The notes under the pieces: generated by a model
Told to the model about the DNA's origin: nothing
The model's input: only the letters and a program-made list of their open reading frames with translations
The model's database searches: none
Program-made: the position numbers and the translations under genes
In this document: positions 21,501-36,500 of the stretch, piece after piece
Layout of the letters: each line of letters opens with the position of its first letter
Numbering within the stretch: position 1 is the first letter of the stretch
Assembly: GCA_017548125.1 (NCBI GenBank)
Contig: JAFYNK010000095.1
Span: forward strand, 1-46,883
Source of the DNA: Bacteroidales bacterium
GTDB lineage: Bacteria; Bacteroidota; Bacteroidia; Bacteroidales; F082
Length of the DNA: 46,883 nucleotides
Direction: 5' to 3'

Positions 21501-24500
21501 GATGAACTTACAAGCAATTACGGTGAGTTGTTTGAATTCTGGTTCGATGGTGCTAACGGCGGTAATGGTTACTATGGTGGAACTAACGAATCTCGTTCAA
21601 TAAACGCAAAGGAATATTATGACTATGAACGTGCTCGTGACACTATCTTAAAACGTCATCCAAACGCTATGATATTCGGAGGTACTTGTCAGACAATACG
21701 TTGGGTTGGCAATGAACAAGGCTGGGCTGGCGACACCGATTGGTGTATGATAAATCCAGAACAGGATAATAATACGAAACATCTTAACCATGGTTCTGAA
21801 AACGGAACTCATTGGATTCCAGCAGAAGTGGATGTCTCGATTCGTCCGGGTTGGTTCTATCATAAACGCGAAGATCATCAGGTGAAAAGCATTGCGCAAC
21901 TCACTGATATTTATTATCGCAGCGTCGGTCATAACGCTAATCTTCTCCTTAATTTCCCAATAAACCTTGACGGAAAAATCCCTGCACAGGATTCTGTTAG
22001 AATTATAGAATGGCATGACGTTATTACTAACGATTTGAAAGATAATATCTTGAAAGATGCTAAAGTGAATGTCGATAATGAAAGAGGTCGTAAGTTCAAA
22101 GCGGAAAATGTCATCGATGGTGATTGGGAAACTTATTGGGCTACGGAAGACGATTATAACTTCGGAACTATTTCATTTACATTCGATAAGCCTGTGAAAA
22201 TGAATAGGGTAGTGCTTCAGGAATATATTCCTCTTGGACAAAGAGTAAGCGATTTCTACATGGAAGGTGAATTGAATGGCGAATGGTTTAAAATCAATGC
22301 CTTCGACACATTGTCAACGATTGGTTATAAGCGCATAGTTCGTTTCAACACTGTGGAACTTGATAAACTGATAATATACTTTGAAGAAAGCAGAGGTCCT
22401 TTATGTATCAATAATATAGAAGCATATTGTGCGCCAGTGCTTCTTGCAGAACCTAACATTACTAGAAATTATGACAATATTGTTGAGATAAAGTCATTTG
22501 ATAGCGATGCTCATGTTTATTATACTCTGGACGGTTCTGATCCTGATGAGAAGTCAATGAAATATGAAAAGCCTTTCGTATATAATGATAAAGGCGTTAT
22601 TAAGGCTATTGCTTTTGATCCTATAACTAAAAAGAAAAGTGCAGTAGCTGTTAAAGAATTAGATTTACCGAAGGAATATTTTTTGATGTCTAGCTTTGTT
22701 GATGGATATAAGAAGTTGTTTGATGGAAATCTAAACGTTGCATTCTATCTCAATCTTAATGATTCTATTAAGATGACTTTTGAAGATGATAAAGTTATTT
22801 CTGGATTTAGATATATTCCAAACCAGAGCAGAGACGCTTCACGTCATATCGTTGATTATGAATTATATATTGACGGAAAGAAAGTCCAATCCGGAACATT
22901 CGGCAACATCAAGAACAATCCTATAGAGCAAGTCGTAAGATTTGATGGTATAAAAGGAAAAACTGTAACATTTGTTCCTACGAGAAACACGGATGGAAGC
23001 AAAAACTGCGGCATAGCGGAGTTTTCAGTGATAACTAACTAAGTGAAGACACAGAGACATCACTTTGAGACTTTGTGTCTCTGTGTCTTTTCGACTTTAA
23101 TCATTCACACATTGCGTCGAACATCTCGTGTGTTCCGAGTTTACCGTTGATAACGCAGACACATTCGACGACGGCTTTGACGCATAATTTCTCGTCTGAA
23201 GCTCTGTATATGTCTTGATAAAAAACGTATCTTATTCCTTCTTTCTTGACGTTAAGCCTACATATAAATTCATCGCCGCCTCTGAGCGGTGTTTTGTATG
23301 TCAATGAGATACGTGCCACGACTGGGTCGATGCCTTGTTCGTGTAAATCAGCGAACTTCACACCTCTAGATTCTATGAATTCATGACGTGTATGTTCTGT
23401 ATAATGTTGATAGTTAGCGTTATTGACTATGCCTTGCGAGTCACATTCATAGTCGCGAACCTTCATTTTAAGTTCAAAAATATAGTTTTCCATCAGATGT
23501 AAATGTCTTCCTTTAAATTAAAATATTCTTTCAAAATTCCGCTTTTTAATAAGTCATCTTTCTTTGATGAAATCAGCTCTTTGCCTTTTGAAATAACCCA
23601 AATGTCATCAGTATAACGTAACAGCAATTCCAAATCGTGGGAACTGAAAACAATGGTCTTGTTACGTTCTTTTGCAAGCTTTTTCATCAGATGAAACAAT
23701 TCAATTTTGCTAGGATAATCAATGAAAGCAGTAGGCTCGTCCATGAATATGATAGGAGTGTTTTGCGCCAATGTCTTTGCTATCATAACCTTTTGTTTTT
23801 CCCCATCACTTAATGTATTAAAATATCTGTCTTTCAATTTATTTATACCAACTATTTCAAGTGATTCTTGAATAATATTTTCATCTTCTTTTTCTATCTT
23901 TCCGAAGAAGTTTGTATAAGGACAGCGGCCGCTTGCTACCACATCATATACCTTTAGAAACATATCGTCAGGTCGTTCAGTAAGCACAAGTCCTATCAAC
24001 TTAGCTTTGTCTTTAGCCGAATACGAAGAGAGCTCTTTTCCCATCAGTTCGACGCTCCCATCAATAGGTTTTATATATGCCGTCAAAGTCTTGAAAAGCG
24101 TTGATTTTCCAGCTCCGTTAGGTCCTATCAATGCAATAATATTACCTTCGTTCAGGCTGACGTTGATAGGAGGCAGGATGGCTTTATTTTTATAACCTAT
24201 ATATAAATCCTTGGTTTTTAATACTTCCATTTTTATATCATTAAAATCAAACACCTTATCTTTTTCTCAAAATGACCCATATCACAATTGGAGCGCCGAT
24301 GAAAGCTGTCACGGCGTTTATTGGAAGATTGCCTTCGAAACCTGGCATTCTAGCCACTAAATTACATAACATACTGACATTCATCCCCATCAACATTACA
24401 GCCGGCACCAAAATCCTGTGATCGCTGGTTTTAAATATAAATCTTGTCAAATGCGGAATAGCGAGACCTAAAAACGCTATCGGACCGCAATAGGCAGTCA

Positions 24501-27500
24501 CAATGGCTGTCAGATAACCAGAAACGAGTATGATAAACAGACTGTTTTTCCTTACATTGACGCCTAAGTTTTCGGCATACAAATCCCCTAACAAAGTGAT
24601 ATTTAAGCTTTTTGACATAAATAAACTTGCAAAAAGCCCAATGGCGATGCTAATGCTAAAGAATGTCAGCTTTGTCGTTCCAACAGCAGAAAACGAGCCC
24701 ATACCCCAAATTACGAAAGCATGAATATCTTCTTTCATACTAAAGAATTTCATTATATCAGTTAATGAACCGGCGAGATATGATATCATCAAACCGATGA
24801 TTATCAAGGTGGTCATGTTTCTTACGCGACTGCTGAATCCTAAAATCAGCATCAATACCAATGTCGCGCCCACGAAAGCTGCGAGGCTTACTCCTAGATT
24901 TGACCAGAATCCCATTGTTGAAAGCGCCGCGCCACCTAAAACGCCTGTCAATAAGATTGTTATCGCGACTCCCAAACCTGCGCCGCTGCTTATTCCCAAC
25001 ATGGAAGGGTCGGCAAGAGGATTCCTGAATAACGTCTGCATCAAAAGTCCGGCTACAGACAAGGCTGCGCCTGCAAACAATGCCGTCACAGCTTGCGGAA
25101 ATCTGTAGTCTAAAACTATTGTCGTGACTGTCGAATTGGATTTATTGCCAAAAAACACTCCGAACAAATCAGAGAAAGGAATAGTGACTGATCCTACGAA
25201 CAAGTTTAACACAAACAATAATATTCCCAATAATACTATTGATATTAAAGCACTGATATTTATTTTATTACTAGTCATTATTTAATCAATCGCTTGAAGT
25301 ATTTGGGAGAGTAGTTTTCCCATTCTTCCGTTAATAATTCTGGATGAAAATGATAGATGAAATCTGCCAAAAGTACGTCAGGTTCATATTGTGATTTCTC
25401 AAAATATCCGCATTCTCTTACGTCGCAGACCAATAATTGTTTCTCTTTAAATGCTTTGAAAAGCGGATATAATTCATTTTCATCATTTAGTCTCTGGTAA
25501 GTAAAAGGCGTGTCGTATGAATTGATGACTCTCCAGAAATCAGCGTTTTGAGCCTTTAGCAAAACGCTTTCTGCATCGATGTGGAGGCTTCCCGTCGATT
25601 CGTTGTCACTCCAGATATAATCACCACCTGCATCAGCGAAAATCTTTGCGATATAACTATTTCCTCCTGGTACATACCATTGATTTTCAAATGGCAAGTC
25701 AGAAAACACAGTTGGCTTTTCTTCAACAGAAGAACATCTTTCAGATAATGTCTCGTAACGTCTTGCAATATCGTCGAACCATTGATTTGCAACATCTTCT
25801 TTTCCGCATAAATATCCTACCACCTTCATCCATTCGGCGCGTCCAAGCGGATGAGATTCAAGATAATCAGGGAATGAAAGCATTGTTGCGCCACTGAGCT
25901 CTCCTAAATATGAGAAGTCGATGCCAGAATATGGAGTGTATAAAATTAAATCAGGTTGTAAGTTTATGAGTTTCTCGGCATTAACGTTTGTTGACATTCC
26001 AACATCTGATATTTTCCCTTCCGAAACAAGTCTTAATATTTCTTCATTTGCAGTATAATTGCTTTCCAAAATCCCTTTAACTTTTTCAATCTCATGAAGT
26101 TTTTGAAAAACAGACCATTGTGTTGAAGAAAAGGCGACGACTGACTTTACAGGCGTTTTTATTATTTGTTCATCAAGAAATTCATCAGGAACAGTGACAG
26201 TATCGTTGAAGAGATAGTATTCTTTGTCGGAGCCAAAGCCGTCTTTAATCGTGAGTTTGTAACCTCTTTCTATTAGATGAATTTTAAAGTTTTTAGCGTA
26301 AGTAACGAGGTTTAATGTGTCATTAACGTCATTGCTGTAACTTTTGCCTTTTGAAGCGACATTACATGAACTCATCATGTAAACAACTGAAAACAAAATG
26401 AGTATGATTTTTTTCATCTTATTCGTGCAGTTTTATGATTTCTTTTAAGCAATCTTCACAGAGGCAATCTGAGTAATTTTCTTTAAGGAAAGACCTTACA
26501 TTATCTGAAATAGAGTATTTTGAACACCAGCATGTTGAGCTATGTTGACATTGAAATTCCTTATTGCATCGAGGGCATTTTTTAGTCATTTTTCAAACAG
26601 ATTTATCTTGTTAAAATTGTCGTCAAAGATAATAAAAAAGCCTTTCGCAAAATGGCAAAAACTCAGAAAAAATAATTATCTTTGTACGCTAAACAAATTT
26701 AAAATTATTAGAAATGGGATTCTATTTTTTTCATACACCTAAGCCTAGGAAATTCAATTATATACCACGTCATTTTGACCCTAATCAGGAAGCTCTCGAA
26801 AAGAAGAAGGCTGCCATGGGTTACGACTCTAAGCTTTCTGAATATGAAAAACGCAGAATGAGAATCAGAACCGGCTTTGGACATGATCCTGAAGATATGG
26901 AAGAAAAGAGAATGGCCGGTTTTAAACGAATGCGTTTTGTCGTATTGTTTGGACTTATAGCAGTCATGACATACATTATTTTTGAAACGCCATTGATTGA
27001 AAAGTTCTTCGAAATGTTTCTTAGTTTAGGAAAATAAAATCAACTATTTATGTCCTTCGATATAATTAAATTATTACCTGATTCTGTTGCCAATCAGATT
27101 GCAGCAGGCGAAGTCATCCAACGTCCAGCATCAGTTGTTAAGGAGTTGATGGAAAACGCATTAGACGCAGGAGCAACACAGATTGACTTGATAATTAAGG
27201 ATTCTGGCAAGACCATGATTACCGTCATCGACAACGGATGTGGCATGTCTGAGACCGATGCTCGTCTATGTTTTGAACGTCATGCCACTTCCAAAATTAA
27301 AAAAGCAGAAGACCTCTTTTCCATCCGCACAATGGGTTTTAGAGGCGAGGCGCTCGCAAGTATCGCTGCCGTGGCACAAGTGGAACTGATGACTCGTAGA
27401 AAAGATGACGAATTGGGAACAAAAATACTCATCGAAGGCTCCGTGGTTAAAGAACAAATGCCAAAACCAATGTCGGTTGGAACTAACTTCACCGTCAAAA

Positions 27501-30500
27501 ACCTTTTCTTTAATATCCCTGCACGTCGCAACTTCTTGAAATCCAATGAAGTCGAAATGCGACATATTACAGACGAGTTTTTCCGCGTCGCAATGATGAA
27601 TCCAGAGGTGGGCTTCTCTCTGATAAATAATGAAAAAGAAACATATCATCTTCCAAAAGGAACATTGAAACAAAGAATAGTAGGACTTTTCGGAAAAGAC
27701 TACGACAAAAAGATACTTCCGGTTCAACAAGAGACAGAAACGGCAACTATCAACGGTTTTATCGTTAAGCCTGAATTTCTTAGAAAGACAAGAGGCGAGC
27801 AGTATTTCTTTGTGAACAAACGTTTTATAAAGCATTCTTATCTTCATCATGCGATTGAAAACGCTTACCAGGAACTCATTCCAAAAGATTGCTACCCTGG
27901 ATATTTCATTGATATTGAAATAAATCCGAAAGAAATAGACATAAACATACATCCAACAAAGACAGAAGTCAATTTCCAAGACGTTAAGTTGGTTTATGCC
28001 ATACTTCATTCAGCGGTTCGTAAGGCAATAGGACAGAATAATTTAGCCCCAATGCTCGACTTCGACGTGACGCCTGATTTAGGCATAGATTTCGGAGAGG
28101 CAAGCAGAATGGACAGACCATTGATTGAACCTAAAATTGATTACAATCCTAGTTTCAATCCTTTTAAAACCCAGCCTCAAACACGTCAGTCTTCAGGCAA
28201 CTGGAGAATAATGTATGAAGACAATAATGATACTGTTTCAAGCAACATAAACAAAATCAGTAACTTTGATGAAGTCACTGCTGCTACAGTCGTTGAAAAC
28301 AAAAATCTCTATATCCAACTGCAGCAGTCATATATCGTGACAACGATGAAGTCGGGACTTCTTATTGTGGATCAACATCTTGCGCACATGAGGATTTTAT
28401 ACGAGAAGTATCTAAGAGAGATGGAAAACTGCATCGAAGCGTCACAACAGGAGTTGTTCCCACAGCATATATCGCTAAATCCTAACGATGTGTCATTATT
28501 GAAAGAGATAATGCCTGATTTAGAGAAGATTGGCTTTAGAATACAGCAGATGAACGCATCTACTTTCCTCATCAACGGAACTCCGGCTGACAGCAAAAAC
28601 AATGACGCTGTGGCTCTTTTGGAAAAGATTTTGGACATGTATAAAACAAATCTCGTTGATTTGAAGTTAGATAAGAAACTGAATCTTGCACGTTCATTGG
28701 CATCGCAATTAGCAATAAAATCAGGTCAGTCGTTAAGTCCTATAGAGATGCAGGATTTGATAGACCGTCTTTTCGGTTGCGCCGTTGCCGAAGTTGCTCC
28801 AGATGGCAAGAAAATATATACTATATTGAATGTAAATGAATTAAAAACACGACTAAACTAATATGAGTAATTTCAGACCAAGCGGTTTTTCTGTTTTGCC
28901 GACAGTAGTAAAGAATCTGTTAATAATAAACATACTGTTTTTCTTAGCTAAAATTGCAGCTGATGTTGTTCTGCGCATAGACTTATCCGACTATCTCGGA
29001 CTGCATTATATTGGAGCTTCAGATTTCCAGCCATATCAGTTTGTTACATATATGTTTATGCATGGCGATTTCGCACATCTTTTCTTTAATATGTTTGCAC
29101 TCTGGATGTTCGGCAACACGCTTGAAAACATCTGGGGACCAAACCGCTTTTTGCTTTTTTATTTCGTTTGTGGAATAGGAGCTGGCATTACGCAAGAAGT
29201 GGTGCAATACATTCAATACGCAGCAACATTATCTGGTTATCAGAATGTTAATATGGGCGGTCATATCATACCGATGGGTGAATATCTCAATTTATTAAAT
29301 ACTGTTGGCGCCTCAGGTGCTGTTTACGGCATTTTGCTTGCATTCGGAATGATGTTCCCTAACTCAACACTTTACATATACTTTGCAATTCCTATCAAAG
29401 CTAAATGGTTCGTGTTGATATACGGTTTGATAGAGCTGTTCGCCGGATTCAGAGGCCTTGATAATGTGGCGCATTTCGCTCACTTGGGCGGCATGCTGTT
29501 CGGCTTGATTTTGATTCTTTATTGGAAAAAGAAAGGAAACCTTTATTGATTATGGGACCATTTCAAACTAATATTATAGACGGACTTAAAAGTTTTTTCT
29601 TTCAGAAAAACGTATTGTCAAGATTGATATTGATAAATGCGACAATATGGATTATATGTTTGTTTATCAGCATTTTTACATGGCTTTTTAATATCAGCGA
29701 CATATCGTTTGTAACAAAATTGTTCGCTGTTCCATCAGATCTTTCGGCATTGGCCGACAAACCTTGGAGCGTATTCACATACATGTTTCTCCAAGAGGAG
29801 TTCTGGCATTTGTTTTTCAATATGTTAATGCTCTATTACGGCGGTAAAATTTTCTTGCAATATCTCTCACAGAAACAATTGCTGCTGACTTATATCATCG
29901 GGGGCTTGTTTGGCGCAATGTTTTTCATATTGTCGTTCAATGCTTTCCCTGTTTTTGAGAATATGAAAGGTCACGCTTTTGCATTAGGCTCGTCAGCATC
30001 AGTGCTTTCCATTTTGATAGCAGCAGCAACATATCGTCCAGATTATACCTTAAATCTTTTCCTGTTAGGACAAGTCAAGATGAAATGGGTCGCTATAGTA
30101 TTCGTTATCATTGACTTTTTAAGTATAACGAAAGGAAATTCAGGCGGTCACATTGCACATCTAGGCGGCGCATTATGGGGATTTTTATATGCTTCAATGA
30201 TAAAAAACGACTTTGACATATACAAGATTTTCAAGAAAAGAGCTAAGATTCGAGTCAAGACTGTAAACTCTGACAATTATCAAAAAAGGCCAAAGACAGA
30301 CGAGCAATACAACGCGGAACGCGCTCTGGAACAGGAAGAAATAGACAGAATACTTGAGAAGATTGCCAAAAACGGATATTCAAGTTTAAGCGATAAGGAA
30401 AAGGAGTTTTTATTCAGACAAAGTAAAAAGTGATGGGGAAAGAAAAGAAGAGAAGGAACACCTTTTTTCAAGGTTCGTTAAAATTGCTAATCGGCGTTGT

Positions 30501-33500
30501 TGGAATTGCAGCATTGATGTCGTCATTTCTATGCGCGATATGTCCGTTTATCAATCCTTCTGTTTTTGTATGGACCGCCATTTTCGGACCTGCATTCTGG
30601 GTAATATTCTTCGCTAATGTAATCATTCTCATTATTTTAATATATTTAAAATCTAGAAGAACATTAATGATACCTATTGTCGCTTTAATATTTTCAATAC
30701 CAGGCTTGATAAAATCATATTCATTAGGAAAAGAGAAAGGTGGCGAAGCTCAGATTAAGGTGATGACTTATAATGTTGGAGTTTTTAGAGACTATAATGA
30801 CGAGAACAGATATGTCAGCGATGTTAAAAAATCATTGGCAAAGGTTATAAAAGAGGAAAATCCAGATGTGCTATGCCTTCAAGAATCAGGGAAATGGCCT
30901 AGAAACACAGCCTCGGCATTTTCTCAAATGATTGGCTATAAATATTATAGCGTAAATCCAACCAATGGAAACAGTTATTTCTCAAAATATCCTTTGTATG
31001 ATGTGAAGTCATTTTACAATAAAGATTTGACCAAATTCGCAGACATCAAAAAAGTCAAGATAAATAATAATGATTCGTTTTATCTTGCAAATTGTCATTT
31101 AAACTCATTCAGAATCAGCGATGATATTGATGACATAAATGAAAAAGACGTATATAAATCAGTGATTAGAAAGTTGGTAAATGGATTTATGCCAAGAGCT
31201 AAAATCACAAACCTTTTACTTGACAAATTGCCAGACGACAAGTTAGCGCTTGTGATATGCGGCGATTTCAACGACACGCCATTGTCATATACATACAATG
31301 AGATGAAGAATGCAGGTTTAAAAGACGCGTTTCACACAGCATCGAGAGGCATTGGCATAACATATTGCGGAAAACTTCCTCTGTTGAGAATAGATTATTT
31401 CTGGTATAATGATTTTGTAGAAGTCGTTAGTTATAAAAGGATTAAGCAAACGACATCAGATCATTATCCTTTAGTGATGGAGTTCAATATTAATAAAGGT
31501 GAGGAGGAGAAGGAATGAATTTTAAATTAGTATCAGATTTCAAGCCAACGGGCGATCAGCCGCGAGCCATAGAGCAGCTCAAACAGGGAATATTGAATGG
31601 CGAGCGTTATCAGACGCTTTTGGGCGTCACCGGCTCAGGAAAGACATTTACAATAGCCAATATGCTTGCCGAATTGAATCGTCCAGCATTGATACTCAGT
31701 CACAACAAGACCCTTGCAGCGCAGCTGTACAGTGAATTCAAACAGTTTTTTCCGCAAAATGCAGTGGAATATTTTGTTTCATATTACGATTATTATCAGC
31801 CAGAAGCATTCATTCCTCAGACCAATACATACATCGAAAAAGACCTTTCAATCAATGATGAAATAGAAAAATTACGTCTTAGCGCAACGACATCGTTATT
31901 GTCAGGCCGCCGCGACATTATCGTAGTATCTTCTGTGTCATGTATTTATGGTATTGGAAATCCTGATGACTTCGGTAAGAATGTCATTTACATAGAAATA
32001 GGAAAACGCATCAATAGAGATGATTTGTTGAGGCATTTATCTGATTCTCTTTACAGCAGAAACGACATTGAATTTACGCATGGAAAATTCAGAGTCAAAG
32101 GCGACACTGTTGACGTTTTTCCAGCTTATTCAGATATTGCATACAGAATCATATTTTGGGATGATGAAATTGAAGAAATCGAATCGTTTGATCCGATAAA
32201 TGGCACTCGTATCGAGGCGCTTTCAAGTTTGACATTATTCCCAGCCAACATTTTCGTCACTTCAAAAGACAAGATCAAATCCGCAACCAATGAGATTCAA
32301 CTTGATATGTTCAAGCAGGTTGAATATTATAAGGAGATAGGAAAATTTGAAGAGGCTAAACGCCTTGAAGACCGCGTCTGTTATGATATTGAGATGATTA
32401 GAGAGCTTGGATATTGCAGCGGCATTGAGAATTATTCACGCTATTTCGATGGTCGTGAACCAGGAACTCGTCCTTTCTGCCTGATAGACTATTTCCCTGA
32501 TGACTTCATAACAATCATTGACGAGAGTCATGTCACCGTTCCGCAGATACGCGCTATGCATGGCGGCGACCGTTCAAGAAAACAGACTCTGGTTGAATAT
32601 GGTTTCAGACTGCCTTCGGCATTAGACAACAGACCATTGAAATTTGATGAGTTTGAAGCACTTACAGGACAGACGGTGTATGTTAGCGCTACGCCAGCAG
32701 ATTATGAATTACAAAAGGCTGAAGGCATTTACGTTGAACAGATCATTCGTCCTACGGGTTTGTTGGACCCTATCATTGAAGTTCGTCCTTGCAAGAATCA
32801 AGTTGATGATTTGATAGATGAAATTCACAGAGTTGTGAAAGGCAGACAAAGAGTTCTGGTGACGACTCTGACAAAAAGAATGGCGGAAGAGTTGACACGT
32901 TATCTTAACAATTTAAATATCAAAACAAGATATATACATTCCGACGTTGACACATTGGAAAGAGTTGAGATAATGACAGAATTAAGAATAGGAACTATTG
33001 ACGTTCTTGTTGGCGTCAACTTGCTTCGTGAAGGGCTCGACCTTCCTGAAGTTCAGCTTGTTGCTATAATGGATGCCGACAAAGAAGGATTCCTGAGATC
33101 AGAGCGCTCATTAACACAGACAGCAGGCCGTGCCGCTCGTAACGCTGACAGCCTAGTAATAATGTATGCCGATAAAATCACTGATTCCATGCGTAAGACC
33201 ATAGACGAAACAGCTCGCAGAAGAGAGATTCAGATGGCATATAACATAGAACATGGAATTAAACCTAAGACTATCACAAAGGCAATTGACACTTCCTTGA
33301 GCAAAGCCTTGTCGAAACAAACTAAAGATTATATTATTGCTGAAGATAGCATTAAATCTGTCGCAGAAGAATCTCAAACAAAATACAAATCAGAAAAAGA
33401 TATTAAAAAAGCTATCTTGGATGCTAAAAAGGAAATGGAAAAAGCAGTCAAAGAACTTGATTTCATGGAAGCAGCAAAATACAGAGATATAATAATCGCA

Positions 33501-36500
33501 TTGGAAGAAAGACTGAAGAAATAACATTATTCAATGAAATAATAGTTTTTCATTATAACTTACACTTTTCAGTCAATATTAAAATATTTGCAATCCGTTA
33601 ACTTACAAAATCCTGCCGTTAACTTATTTGTTAATAAATATTTGATATATTAGTTCGTATTTTTGTTAACAAAATTGGTTGGTTGTTTTTAGGATCAAAC
33701 AAAGTCGGTATAGCAAATTTGTTTTTTTGTTGTTTTTGGTTTGTTATATATCGGCCCTTTTCAAAATTTGAGAAATAAATGTTTGACCAAAAGAAAAAAG
33801 TCGGAAAAATCCGACTTTTTTTTGTTAAGAAGTTTTTTAATTAAAACGTTATCTTACCTGTTATAACCGATAACTGATTTTCACCATATCAAGGCATCAT
33901 TTCGGATATATTTTTGCATTCGGTTTTATTAATAATTGTGACGTAATTTTTTGCACTCCCAATGCAAAAACGTTTTTTTAGCCCTTGAAGAGAGAATCGC
34001 TTTTTTGTTGTTTTTTTTCGATTCACATTACTTTTCAAGGGCTTTTTAGAGATGTTGGACTAATGGCAAAAGACAAATGACTAAAGGTATTGTAATCTGC
34101 CTCTTGGTCATTCAGATTCTAGGGGACTTCTATTAATTCCCCGTTTAAATAATTTTTGACAGTAACAATTAAAACTTTTGCATGCTTTATGTTTTTTCTT
34201 GGAATCTTTTCGTCTTTCTTTCAATCATATAGCTCGCTATGTCCATTCAAGAAATACAAAAATCTTCTCAAAGAAAAATTCATAAATCATTTGCAAAGCA
34301 ATTTATAGAAATCCCCTCTAAAATTCATGAGAGCGCCATATTGCGTTAGGGATTGGAGCGGCATCCTTTTTTCGCGAAGGCGGAGACGAAGCGGAAAAAG
34401 ATATAGCGGAAAGCCCGACGGCGGAGCTGAAGGCGGAGCCGTAACGCCCAAAGAAAAAGTCTATGAGTCAAAAGTCAAAAGTCAAAAGGTTAAAAGTTAA
34501 AGTTTTTTAGTGAGAAACTTTAATTTTTAGCAAATCTTTTGACTAATACGGCGATGAGGAAATAAGCGATACATTGTATCCAAAGCGTAATCATCTCTGG
34601 ACGTATGTTAGTCAAGTCGCCACCCATGCAGTCGAGTTTCACGAAAGCCAACGTTGCTGGCGCTGTAGGGATAAGATAATGGAACAACTTCCAGTGCCAA
34701 GGCATGAGTTCTAAAGGGTAGGAGATGCCTGACAAAAACACCAACGGCACCGACATAAAGACGATGATAAACAAAGGCATGTCGCTGTCGGTGTAGAAAG
34801 GCGACAGTGAAAGGCAGAAGAACACACTCGCGAAGAGATAAGGAATCATCATGACGATAATATCCAGAGAATCACCAAGATGCGGAAGATGAAATATCAA
34901 AGGCAATAACCCTAAGAAGAAAACCGAAAACACACTATAAATCATCACATTAGTAAACGCCTTACCTAACACAATCTTCACGGAGCTATAAAACTTTGTG
35001 ACTCGGTGTCTTTGCGACTCGGTGACTTCACTACCGCACCTCATCGCTACTGTAATCATAAGTGTCTGAAAGATAATGATTACCATGACTGGAGGAATGA
35101 GGTATGTGCCATAACCTTCAGAGGTGTTGTACAACGGCTCGCTCACAATGTTGACCGCCTTGTCGTTCGCAAGAAACAGAATGTCAATCATATTAAGCGA
35201 CTCTATCATCTCTGGAATCAGCTCGCTGTTGATGTCCAATGAGGCGAAGTTGACGGCTTCATATATATTCAGATAATCTAAGAACGAAAGCGTCGAGCCG
35301 TAAACCACACACTGCACCTGATTTCCTTTCATGATTTCTTCTTTTAACTCCGACGGAATATAAAGAAAACCAACTATTTCTCTTTCACTGAGCATACGTT
35401 TCGCCTCATGGAAATTCTGCGTCTTGGCAACGACTTTCACCTCTTGCGTAGCGTCGATGTAGTCAATGAAATGCCGACTCAAATCGCTTTGCGACATATC
35501 GACGATAGCAACAGGAGCTTCTTTATACACATTGGTGTTATACAATAAGTTATAAAGAAATCCGTAACCGACATTACCTAAAACCAATACAATCAGAATA
35601 GGGATGTTAGTGCCTATCGCTTTGAATTCGTTGGATATTATTTTAATTAAATCTTTCATATTTTATAGGTCAACAGACTTTGGGTATGCGGTCACTGAGC
35701 TTGTCGAAGTGACGATTCATGCCTTCGACAGGCTCAGGCTACGATAACTCCAAACTGGAAATATTTTCGTTTTAAAAGTAATAATGCAAACACTATCAAT
35801 ATGTTAAAAGAAATCAGGATAAGCAGATGATTCCAATAATAGATGAAAGAATGACTCTCGTAGCGCAGATAATCCGTTATTACAACAAAATGACGAATCG
35901 GGAAGAAGCGCGATAGTTTTTCAAAAAAAGGATACATCGCGTTTACTGGGAATGTCACGCCAGCGAAAGTGGCGCCGAGAGAACCGAACATCGAGATGAA
36001 ACTGATGATAATCGGCAAGTTAGGATATAATGAGAAAATAAAAAGCGAGATGGAACAAGTAGCGCAGATGAATAATATGCAGACGACGATTATCTCGTAA
36101 ATGCTTGAACTTAAATCAAATCCTAATATTTCAAACATAATGACATTAGCGAATATAGCTACTATAGAAAATATGATTACGTAAGGGAAGAGTTTTCCTA
36201 GGACGACATTGATAAATTTTCCGTTTCCAGCTGACAGACAGTTTCTTATATTTTCATTCTTAAATTCATTACCGAAAGAATATGCTATATTAAGCAAAAT
36301 CAATATCTGAAACAAAACCCAAAAGTAAGGGAAAGTGAGATAAGTAGTGTAATTCAATGCCGGATTATAGAGTGGGTGAGCGCTGATGCTTATTGGCGAT
36401 GCTATCGTTTCCAAGGTCTCGTCGTTGATGCCGAGGAAGTCGGTCGTCTGTTCTAAAGGCGATACTGCTATGATTCTAAGAGCGTTAAGGAATCCTTGCA